Assembly (NCBI RefSeq): GCF_010111755.1
Contig: NC_088961.1
Span: 1-64,000, forward strand
DNA from: Nakaseomyces glabratus
Lineage: Eukaryota; Ascomycota; Saccharomycetes; Saccharomycetales; Saccharomycetaceae
Reading direction: 5' to 3'
DNA: 64,000 bases
Every line of letters starts with the position of its first letter. Within the stretch, counting starts at the first letter, position 1. The notes under the pieces are model-generated. The model saw only the letters and a list, made by a program, of their open reading frames with translations, was not told the origin of the DNA and searched no databases. The position numbers and the translations under genes were made by a program. Below are positions 11,301 to 20,138 of this stretch, piece after piece.

Positions 11301-14184
11301 CTGGTTATCCTCTTTCATTATACAGAATAAGACACTAGAACTTTGGTCTAACTTCATGGACTATTATCAATGAGGACTCCTTCCTTTTATCTTTGACAGA
11401 TAAATTGGTTCTAAGAAGCCCTAACTCGGTTTCTTTTCTGATTAGTAATCTTTCAGGTGATTCTTTTTACTTGAAAGTGACCATAGTCCGTTACCGGCCT
11501 AATTCTATCTTATCTTATCTTCTCCTTCGTTTATATACTTCTGTGCCTGTATGAGCGGTACTATAATGCCTGGTGTCATTGTCGTTTAAGACGTTCGTAT
11601 TCATGGCACGGTATGATCATATGATCATTGTCGTTTAGAATAATAAGTAGTTTCGAGTTTATCTCAACAACTTTTTATCAATTATTTACCCGGCTCTATA
11701 TTGGATGAGTATTTGTCATCATAACCTGTTGGAACATCCGCTTTCTTAGCTTTCAACAGTAAATTCGGCTAATCTGCAATAAATCAGCTTTGATAAATAG
11801 TGACGACTGATAAAAATATATGATACAAATATAGAATTGTATTATGCAATATAATTCAAGTTCCATAAGTAAATATAACATATATGTGGTAAAATGATTA
11901 TGGTAAGATTACTCAAATCTGGAGTTTTATTTATTATTTTATATGTATTGTTTAAAGATTCCTTATCATTTAGTGTTTCATTTACCCTATCAAAAATGAT
12001 AACTACATATGATCGATTAGTTATGCCTTATTTTATATGTGTCTCTGTAGTACTGTGCATAAGTCTATAAAGTGCCTATTATTGGTTATTGTCAATGATT
12101 ACTGGTTGCTCATAGAGATCGCACATGTTACAGATGGCATTTGCACGTGATTATGCTATGTCCGTCTAGAATAATGATTAATACTAGTATATCAAACATA
12201 TTCTGTAACGGCCAAATTTGGTAAAATTTGATTGACTTAACAAGACACATTGCTTCTTTTTAATGGGGGTGGGAGAAAAAGGTACAAATGGGTTTAAAAA
12301 GTACCTGTTCTATTTTATTTCAGTAGAAATACTTTTTATATTTTCATCTTACAAGTTGGTAATGTTTTAGTATATTGGTTATTGCCTACCCCACGGTTTG
12401 CAATTCAATTGGTAACAGTAGGTTAATTAAGAGACAAGAAAATTAATAAATAATAATACTATTTTTGTTATATATGAAATCCACAAATAATAGATTGCAT
12501 ATTGTTCAATGGAGTGGATTTTATTATCATGAAATGAAACATTACTTAGTAATTTAGTAGTTTCCTTTTGTAATTTCATTATTGTTGGGTTCTGATTAAT
12601 ACAAATCGTATTACATTTCTATTCCTGTCTGTTCTTGAGAGGTCTTTTAGCATTAGTTAGGTGTTCTCTGTATGCGAATAAAATTGTGGAGGCAATTTAT
12701 TGTGTTTATTAACGTTTTCAAATTAATTTGTGATCATAAATTTCTGGCCAAGTATTGCTTCTTAATTAATTATTTATAAATTATTTATCAAGTAACTTTA
12801 CTAAACACTCCTTATCTTTCTGGATTTTTCTTTGATTAAACTACGGGTTAATATAATTAATCATAGTTGATAGTTTCCCACCTTTTATTATTGTTATTAT
12901 ACAAATCATATATATGACTAGATGGTAAAATTTGTTGTTAGTAAGGATGCTACATAGAATGATATCCATCCTTCGTAAACACTCTGCCTAGAGTTAAAAA
13001 GTGAGTATTTTTATGGAAATTAGCATTTGATAATTATCTAATTGGTTTTTCAACTACTATTTGATAGCATATTAATTTCTAGTTGGTATTTGGCTAAAAG
13101 TTTCTCAATATTTGAAAACAGAGCCTTAGCACAATAAATTACTAAATTATTTGACTATGAGATTGTTCATTTTTATTTTAAATTTTGGTAGTTATTTAAA
13201 AGTCTTAATTTTATGTCTGCTCGGGTTAATTAGCATGATTGATTATAATCAGTATCTAGCTCTTAGACAAACACAAGCAGTTATCGGTTGAAAATTAAAG
13301 GATTTACAAAGTCATATTATGTCGTGGAGCAGAAGAATAAAGTACTATTGAATACAGTACAATCTTAGTAGTGGTCAGAGTGCGTAGTAACTTATGCACG
13401 TAATATGACGTATAAAAAATTCATATCAAACCTATGATAATGTTCCGTGTAAGATAATGAAGAATAATGGAGTTTTTTCAGAACCCCGTCATAAAATCAT
13501 ATCGTGGAAGGATTGCTGTGTGAACCTGTTCAACTGACGGAAAATCCATAGGATGCGGGTTGAACTGTAATGATGCTGGCCACTAAAAACTGTAAAGCAA
13601 GTATATACATGCATTACGAGTCTAGACTGTTCTTTTTCTAGTTGATGATGTCCCTTATAAGCCAAGATACCATATCAATATTTATTATCTTGTATCTTCT
13701 TGGCTCGCATTTGTAATACATCATTTCTTTCTTCAGGATTTTGCTTTCTTGAGAAAATGATTTTCAAATAGAAAAAAGATTTTCATAAAGAAAAGGGTCA
13801 AAACGGATATAAGAGTTAGATATCGAGGCTGTGCAGCCACTTGAGAGGAGTGATCTATCAGAAAAATAATTTCCGTACGGCATTAACTATGCGTTGATAA
13901 TGATAAAAATAGGGGTTCATCCCTTAAATGCAAGGGGTTTCCTTTGCTATCTGAGAACCCTTGTCAATTGGGGTATTACGTATGATGTTAAGGCCAGGAG
14001 ACTATTATATCAGCTTCTCTTTCTACAGTAAGCACATGGGTTCCAGCTACCACAAGTTGCAATTGCAATAAGAAAAGAGTGGTTGACAGGCCAGAAAAGT
14101 AAAGAAATACACGGAAATGACATATCCCCTCCCAGTATTATGGATGTGGCAATGACGAGATTATGTTCGTCCAATCAAGGGTTT

Positions 14185-14217
14185 AATATTAGTCTTGATC
14201 ATACTAAGACTAATATT
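14185..14217. repeat. Perfect 12-bp inverted repeat, 9-nt spacer
   Basis: The arm AATATTAGTCTT (14185-14196) pairs perfectly with AAGACTAATATT (14206-14217) around GATCATACT. It lies about 1.3 kb upstream of the EPA-family gene in non-coding DNA. Function unknown. Confidence 0.85.
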
Positions 14218-15110
14218 TGGGGTAAAGGGATTGTTCATTTATTCATGTATTATGCAGGATTTGCATTGATTGCCTGAGAGACAGGCAAGAGTTAAGGAGT
14301 GAGATGGCTGGTAGAATCTTCGTGCTTTCCTTCGTGTGTTTTATTGATGTTTCTTGTGTGATTCGGTAAACTCCTTCGACTGGACTATATTGATCGTCAT
14401 GAGTCTTACGATAATTATACAAGCTGATAGTTGTGTTTGAAGTAATGAGTTATCCAGTATACTTATTAGTCTGTGGAAGGACGTAGTTATTGCAAGCACA
14501 GTTGGTCACTGTTTTAGCCATTTTAAGGGTGTCTTTCGACTATCCCAAAGACATCGGGGAAGAAATTAAGAGACATATACTAGTCGTCATAGTACTATAT
14601 TTGCCTTATTTGGCAAAGTGATTGTATTTGATGTTACCGAAAGCGATACAGACCACTATTAGATGTTCCTGCAAATCCTTGCTCCCTACTCTAATGCAGA
14701 AATTTTCAGTTAAGCTGTCTTTTGCAATTCTGAGTAGACTCTACTACATGATATGAAATTTACAATTTATCAAACAAATGTAAATACAGTTACGAAGGAT
14801 TTACCTTGCAAAATCAGAAACTGAAGTTTTTTTTTGTTATGCTATATGTGATATCAGAACAGCGTTTGACGGTGACATCATAATTATTGCCAGAGTATTA
14901 CAAGATCTTAATTAATACCTAGTAGAATTAATATCAAATACATTTAACTCCAAAGAGAAATTGTAACTTGGTTAATGATGATTTTCCATAACTAATCTTC
15001 TGAAATTATTCCTGGGCCTTATCTAAATTGAAGATATTGATTAAGTTGAGCTTAGGATATGATACTATGGTAATACTGTTGTTAATGATTGATTATCAAA
15101 GTATTGTCAT

Positions 15111-15242
15111 GAAGACTTCCTTAAAGACTTTCTTAAAGACTTTCTTAAAGACTATAATTTAGATTTTAATAAAGACTTTCATGAAGATTTTAATAAAGAC
15201 TTTCGTGAAGATTTTCATGAAGATTTTCCATAAGATTTTTTA
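15111..15242 (+). repeat. 12-bp minisatellite upstream of EPA-family gene
   Basis: Eleven consecutive 12-bp units of the form RAAGAYTTTCNT with no change of phase. Read in the frame beginning at 15111 the units encode a four-residue repeat (EDFL, KDFL, KDFH, EDFN and similar). The Asp codon alternates gac/gat and a taa ends the frame at 15231. There is no ATG upstream in that frame. It is either non-coding promoter minisatellite or a relic of a repeat protein. Confidence 0.8.
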
Positions 15243-15419
15243 AAATGTTATTACTGTTAAGTCTTGTGAAAAGCGTCAACAGAATTCGATTTAGATCTTT
15301 CTAATTTTCAAGAGCATAGGTGAAGTTTTAACCGAGGTAAATCCCCAATAATTTTTTACATTTCATGACTAAGAGTAGTTTTTATCAAGTTATCATTCTT
15401 ACTGATACAAAATTGAACA

Positions 15420-15427
15420 TATAAAAG
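15420..15427 (+). promoter_or_regulatory. TATA box candidate for EPA-family gene
   Basis: TATAAAAG lies about 134 bp upstream of the ATG at 15561, a good consensus match at a usual distance for a regulated yeast gene. Confidence 0.55.
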
Positions 15428-15560
15428 GATGAACAATATTGAAGTTTTTGATAAAATAAGTATTCCAATTTCTTATAATCATAAGATAGCCCATCACAAA
15501 AGACAACTATTGAAAGTAACCAGATTGAAAATCACATATTATCAATATTGAATATCGGAA

Positions 15561-18500
15561 ATGTTTAACTGGATTATTGTCAGTTATCTATTGATTGTAC
15601 AATGGGTACACGCCAATGATCTTGGCTTTTCATTATTTGACAAACGAGCATTAAGTTCACAGAACCCATTTGGCTATCCTATTGGATGCTCCCCTCAAAG
15701 CACTAATGTTATTCCTGGCTTAACTATGGAACTTTACTCTTACCCAATTGTCAGTGGTACTCCCCCCAACTGTTATGATGCTTCTTACGTTGACCCTGAA
15801 TATCCTCGTACTGGCTACCTAAAGAGAAAAATGATTGGTAAATCTACTGGAGTTACTGGCAGTTTGAACTACAAATTTAGCGTTGAGAAAGCTTGTATGG
15901 TCAAATATGGAAATTTGCCAGCAGGTTACAATTACAATGAACCATTGACAGTTTCTAACTTCACTATGTTGCTGTATGGATATTTTAAACCTCAAACATC
16001 GGGTATCCACACGTTCTTTGTTAATGCTGACGATTTATTGTACATTAATTTTGGTGCAGGAAATGCCTTTGACTGTTGCAAGAGAGAAGATAGTAAATTT
16101 AAACTTGGCGAGTACGTTGCTTACGATATCTGGCATGTTGACAGCTCCAAGAACAAAGTAAGCTTGAATTTGGAGAAGGATGTCTATTATCCAATTAGGA
16201 TGTTTTTCAATAACATTGGTAAGGATTCTTCATTGGATCTTTCCTTTAGTGTTAATGGTGCTGTTGAACATATTACTGATTTTTCTGGATATCTCTATTC
16301 CGTTCCGGATCAGCCTGATGCTTGTCCTGCTCCTATTGGCTATGATACTACATGCAAGAGCATCGATTCAACAACAACATACAGTACACAATTCATTACT
16401 ACTAAACCTGAGGAAAACGTTCTTCCTATTACTAGTACGATTTACTATATTGCAACGCCATGTGCAAAGACTCCATCCCCAGTGCCAAATTGCGAGGGAG
16501 GGTTTCTTGACCCACTGAAGAATACGTGCTACTATCCAAAACCTGAGGACCCAAAACCTGAAGATCCAAAACCTGAAGATCCAAAACCTGAGGACCCAAA
16601 ACCTGAGGACCCAAAACCTGAAGATCCAAAACCTGAAGATCCAAAACCTGAGGACCCAAAACCTGAGGACCCAAAACCTGAAGATCCAAAACCTGAGGAC
16701 CCAAAACCTGAGGACCCAAAACCTGAAGATCCAAAACCTGAGGATCCAAAACCTGAGGATCCAAAACCTGAAGATCCAAAACCTGAAGATCCAAAACCTG
16801 AGGACCCAAAACCTGAGGACCCAAAACCTGAAGATCCAAAACCTGAAGATCCAAAACCTGAGGATCCAAAACCTGAAGATCCAAAACCTGAAGATCCAAA
16901 ACCTGAGGACCCAAAACCTGAGGACCCAAAACCTGAAGATCCAAAACCTGAAGATCCAAAACCTGAAGATCCAAAACCTGAGGACCCAAAACCTGAGGAC
17001 CCAAAACCTGAAGATCCAAAACCTGAGGACCCAAAACCTGAGGACCCAAAACCTGAAGATCCAAAACCTGAGGATCCAAAACCTGAGGATCCAAAACCTG
17101 AAGATCCAAAACCTGAAGATCCAAAACCTGAGGACCCAAAACCTGAGGACCCAAAACCTGAAGATCCAAAACCTGAGGATCCAAAACCTGAGGATCCAAA
17201 ACCTGAAGATCCAAAACCTGAAGATCCAAAACCTGAGGACCCAAAACCTGAGGACCCAAAACCTGAAGATCCAAAACCTGAGGATCCAAAACCTGAGGAT
17301 CCAAAACCTGAAGATCCAAAACCTGAAGATCCAAAACCTGAGGACCCAAAACCTGAGGACCCAAAACCTGAGAAACCTATAGACCCAAAACCAGAAGAAC
17401 CATCACACAACCCTTCTTCAGTCAACCCATCCTCCGTCAACCCATCAAGCAAACCGGTTGATCCTTCTCCAGCTGACCCATCACACAATCCATCTTCAGT
17501 TAACCCATCTTCCGTCAACCCATCTTCCGTCAACCCATCCTCCGTCAACCCATCAAGCAAACCGGTTGATCCTTCTCCAGCTGACCCATCACACAACCCA
17601 TCTTCAGTTAACCCATCTTCCGTCAACCCATCTTCCGTCAACCCATCCTCCGTCAACCCATCAAGCAAACCGGTTGATCCTTCTCCAGCTGACCCATCAC
17701 ACAACCCATCTTCAGTTAACCCATCTTCCGTCAACCCATCTTCCGTCAACCCATCCTCCGTCAACCCATCCTCCGTCAACCCATCCTCCGTCAACCCATC
17801 AAGCAAACCGGTTGATCCTTCTCCAGCTGACCCATCACACAACCCATCTTCAGTTAACCCATCTTCGGTTAACCCATCTTCCGTCAACCCATCCTCCGTC
17901 AACCCATCAAGCAAACCGGTTGATCCTTCTCCAGCTGACCCATCACATAACCCATCTTCAGTTAACCCATCTTCCGTCAACCCATCCTCCGTCAACCCAT
18001 CCTCCGTCAACCCATCCTCTGTCAACCCATCAAGCAAACCGGTTGATCCTTCTCCAGCTGACCCATCACACAACCCATCTTCAGTTAACCCATCTTCGGT
18101 TAACCCATCTTCCGTCAACCCATCCTCCGTCAACCCATCAAGCAAACCGGTTGATCCTTCTCCAGCTGACCCATCACACAACCCATCTTCAGTTAACCCA
18201 TCTTCAGTCAACCCATCCTCCGTCAACCCATCTCCTAGCATTTTCAGTCCTTCAGTTTCAACTAAAACAGTTACATTATCCAACGGTAGTACAACAACTG
18301 TAACAGTTACTGTAACCCCACCTTCTCCAAATGGCGGTAGTTCAAACAGCAACACCGACTCCTTCTCACTGCCTCCACCATACACCACAACCGTCTCCAA
18401 GAGCACCACCACAGAAACAGACATCGTCTCCTTCTTCCCATCCACCGACTCCGACGGCCACACCCGCACAGGCACCACCACCATCACCCTGACTGGCAGC

Positions 18501-20138
18501 AAGCCCGGCAACAACGGCGACTCCGACTCCTTCTCACTGCCTCCACCATACACCACAACCGTCTCCAAGAGCACCACCACAGAAACAGACATCGTCTCCT
18601 TCTTCCCATCCACCGACTCCGACGGCCACACCCGCACAGGCACCACCACCATCACCCTGACTGGCAGCAAGCCCGGCAACAACGGCGACTCCGACTCCTT
18701 CTCACTGCCTCCACCATACACCACAACCGTCTCCAAGAGCACCACCACAGAAACAGACATCGTCTCCTTCTTCCCATCCACCGACTCCGACGGCCACACC
18801 CGCACAGGCACCACCACCATCACCCTGACTGGCAGCAAGCCCGGCAACAACGGCGACTCCGACTCCTTCTCACTGCCTCCACCATACACCACAACCGTCT
18901 CCAAGAGCACCACCACAGAAACAGACATCGTCTCCTTCTTCCCATCCACCGACTCCGACGGCCACACCCGCACAGGCACCACCACCATCACCCTGACTGG
19001 CAGCAAGCCCGGCAACAACGGCGACTCCGACTCCTTCTCACTGCCTCCACCATACACCACAACCGTCTCCAAGAGCACCACCACAGAAACAGACATCGTC
19101 TCCTTCTTCCCATCCACCGACTCCGACGGCCACACCCGCACCGGCACCACCACCATCACTCTGACTGGCAGCAAGCCCGGCAACAACGGCAATGTTGGTA
19201 CTTCCAGTGTCCCACCAGTTGGTAATATAGTGATCACACCTTCAGTCTCGACAAGAACTGTTACTTTCACAAATGGAATAATATCAACCATTACTACCAC
19301 CATTAGACCACCATCTCCAAATGGTGGTGGTTCTGGCAACAACGGCAACCCACCATCTCCAAACGGCGGTGGTTCTGGCAACAACGGCAACCCACCATCT
19401 CCAAACGGCGGTGGTTCTGGCAACAACGGCAACCCACCATCTCCAAACGGCGGTGGTTCTGGCAACAACGGCAACCCACCATCTCCAAACGGCGGTGGTT
19501 CTGGCAACAACGGCAACCCACCATCTCCAAACGGCGGTGGTTCTGGCAACAACGGCAACCCACCATCTCCAAACGGCGGTGGTTCTGGCAACAACGGCAA
19601 CCCACCATCTCCAAACGGCGGTGGTTCTGGCAACAACGGCAACCCACCATCTCCAAACGGCGGTGGTTCTGGCAACAACGGCAACCCACCATCTCCAAAC
19701 GGCGGTGGTTCTGGCAACAACGGCAACCCACCATCTCCAAACGGCGGTGGTTCTGGCAACAACGGCAACCCACCATCTCCAAACGGCGGTGGTTCTGGCA
19801 ACAACGGCAACCCACCATCTCCAAACGGCGGTGGTTCTGGCAACAACGGCAACCCACCATCTCCAAACGGCGGTGGTTCTGGCAACAACGGCAACCCACC
19901 ATCTCCAAACGGCGGTGGTTCTGGCAACAACGGCAACACACCATCCCCAAACGGCGGTGGTTCTGGCAACAACGGCAACACACCATCTCCAAACGGCGCT
20001 AATTCCCCTAGATTGTCCACTTCGGTTGCAGTTAATCAGCCAACATTATCGACATTCAAGGGTGAAGGTTCTCAGGCAGTTAAAATGATGCCAACAAAAC
20101 TGTTGTTATTGGTTCTTATTGCACCTATTTTCTTGTAA
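15561..20138 (+). CDS. EPA22: EPA-family PA14 lectin adhesin, GPI-anchored, repeat-rich
   Basis: 1525-residue adhesin. The N-terminal signal peptide is MFNWIIVSYLLIVQWVHA. Residues about 30-260 form a PA14 lectin domain of the Epa/Flo type. It has the adjacent Asp pair of calcium-binding loop 1 (ADDLLYINFG, D157-D158), the CC pair at 172-173, a Trp near 191 and an NN pair at 217-218 leading into loop 2 (IGKD, 219-222). Epa proteins bind galactose-terminated host glycans through calcium; loop 2 sets specificity. The stalk is built of repeats: about 55 PKPED units (about 327-603), SSVNP units with SKPVDPSPADP spacers (to about 893), five 56-residue SFF-type units (about 930-1210) and sixteen 14-residue PPSPNGGGSGNNGN units (about 1250-1476). 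A hydrophobic C-terminus (KLLLLVLIAPIFL) is the GPI signal. The family is certain. EPA22 is inferred from remembered chromosome K position. Confidence 0.88.
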   Translation: MFNWIIVSYLLIVQWVHANDLGFSLFDKRALSSQNPFGYPIGCSPQSTNVIPGLTMELYSYPIVSGTPPNCYDASYVDPEYPRTGYLKRKMIGKSTGVTGSLNYKFSVEKACMVKYGNLPAGYNYNEPLTVSNFTMLLYGYFKPQTSGIHTFFVNADDLLYINFGAGNAFDCCKREDSKFKLGEYVAYDIWHVDSSKNKVSLNLEKDVYYPIRMFFNNIGKDSSLDLSFSVNGAVEHITDFSGYLYSVPDQPDACPAPIGYDTTCKSIDSTTTYSTQFITTKPEENVLPITSTIYYIATPCAKTPSPVPNCEGGFLDPLKNTCYYPKPEDPKPEDPKPEDPKPEDPKPEDPKPEDPKPEDPKPEDPKPEDPKPEDPKPEDPKPEDPKPEDPKPEDPKPEDPKPEDPKPEDPKPEDPKPEDPKPEDPKPEDPKPEDPKPEDPKPEDPKPEDPKPEDPKPEDPKPEDPKPEDPKPEDPKPEDPKPEDPKPEDPKPEDPKPEDPKPEDPKPEDPKPEDPKPEDPKPEDPKPEDPKPEDPKPEDPKPEDPKPEDPKPEDPKPEDPKPEDPKPEDPKPEDPKPEDPKPEDPKPEDPKPEDPKPEDPKPEKPIDPKPEEPSHNPSSVNPSSVNPSSKPVDPSPADPSHNPSSVNPSSVNPSSVNPSSVNPSSKPVDPSPADPSHNPSSVNPSSVNPSSVNPSSVNPSSKPVDPSPADPSHNPSSVNPSSVNPSSVNPSSVNPSSVNPSSVNPSSKPVDPSPADPSHNPSSVNPSSVNPSSVNPSSVNPSSKPVDPSPADPSHNPSSVNPSSVNPSSVNPSSVNPSSVNPSSKPVDPSPADPSHNPSSVNPSSVNPSSVNPSSVNPSSKPVDPSPADPSHNPSSVNPSSVNPSSVNPSPSIFSPSVSTKTVTLSNGSTTTVTVTVTPPSPNGGSSNSNTDSFSLPPPYTTTVSKSTTTETDIVSFFPSTDSDGHTRTGTTTITLTGSKPGNNGDSDSFSLPPPYTTTVSKSTTTETDIVSFFPSTDSDGHTRTGTTTITLTGSKPGNNGDSDSFSLPPPYTTTVSKSTTTETDIVSFFPSTDSDGHTRTGTTTITLTGSKPGNNGDSDSFSLPPPYTTTVSKSTTTETDIVSFFPSTDSDGHTRTGTTTITLTGSKPGNNGDSDSFSLPPPYTTTVSKSTTTETDIVSFFPSTDSDGHTRTGTTTITLTGSKPGNNGNVGTSSVPPVGNIVITPSVSTRTVTFTNGIISTITTTIRPPSPNGGGSGNNGNPPSPNGGGSGNNGNPPSPNGGGSGNNGNPPSPNGGGSGNNGNPPSPNGGGSGNNGNPPSPNGGGSGNNGNPPSPNGGGSGNNGNPPSPNGGGSGNNGNPPSPNGGGSGNNGNPPSPNGGGSGNNGNPPSPNGGGSGNNGNPPSPNGGGSGNNGNPPSPNGGGSGNNGNPPSPNGGGSGNNGNPPSPNGGGSGNNGNTPSPNGGGSGNNGNTPSPNGANSPRLSTSVAVNQPTLSTFKGEGSQAVKMMPTKLLLLVLIAPIFL
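16536..17370 (+). repeat. Minisatellite of 15-bp units encoding PKPED
   Basis: About 55 copies of CCAAAACCTGARGAY in frame. Three synonymous versions occur, ending GAGGAC, GAAGAT or GAGGAT. Their order is not random: toward the 3' end a seven-unit (105-bp) pattern repeats three times. The peptide is identical throughout, so variation is only synonymous. Confidence 0.95.
17400..18233 (+). repeat. SSVNP minisatellite with SKPVDPSPADP spacers
   Basis: Fifteen-bp units encoding SSVNP are grouped in clusters of 2, 4, 4, 6, 4, 5, 4 and 3, separated by seven nearly identical spacers encoding SKPVDPSPADPSHNP. Wobble changes (tcttca, tcttcc, tcctcc, tcttcg) mark individual units. Confidence 0.93.
18352..19191 (+). 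repeat. Megasatellite: five 168-bp SFF-type units
   Basis: Five direct copies with an exact 168-bp (56-codon) period, containing SLPPPYTTTVSKSTT, TETDIVSFFPSTDSDG and TGTTTITLTGSKPGNNG. The copies are nearly identical; I see two substitutions in the last copy (cacccgcacc and atcactctg) and a different junction at the start of the first. The block is much richer in GC than its flanks. Confidence 0.95.
19308..19993 (+). repeat. Minisatellite of 42-bp units encoding PPSPNGGGSGNNGN
   Basis: Sixteen full 14-codon units plus a partial one. The first has AATGGT where the others have AACGGC, and the last two begin ACA (Thr) in place of CCA (Pro), so edge units have diverged while the core is homogeneous. 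Confidence 0.95.

Larger units (their letters stand above)
7267..15560. other. 8.3-kb gene-free region between divergent adhesin genes
   Basis: Long AT-rich region with stops in all frames. I see no gene, tRNA, transposon or rRNA. Structures present are a 26-bp inverted repeat at 8355-8380, a 16-bp palindrome at 11613-11628, a 12-bp-arm inverted repeat at 14185-14217, a 12-bp tandem repeat at 15111-15242 and a TATA box at 15420. Both flanking genes are transcribed away from it, so it is their shared upstream region. Long subtelomeric promoters are known for C. glabrata EPA genes, which are subject to Sir-dependent silencing. Confidence 0.75.

Noticed and set aside
14083..14277. 64-codon frame upstream of the EPA-family gene
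   Set aside because: It overlaps the 12-bp inverted repeat, has no recognisable domain, and its length is within chance.
16532..20020. A 1162-codon open frame on the minus strand, and other long frames, inside the EPA-family repeats
   Set aside because: They are by-products of codon-periodic repeats: each repeat block lacks stops in several frames. They have no signal peptide or domain, while the plus-strand frame has signal peptide, PA14 domain and GPI signal.
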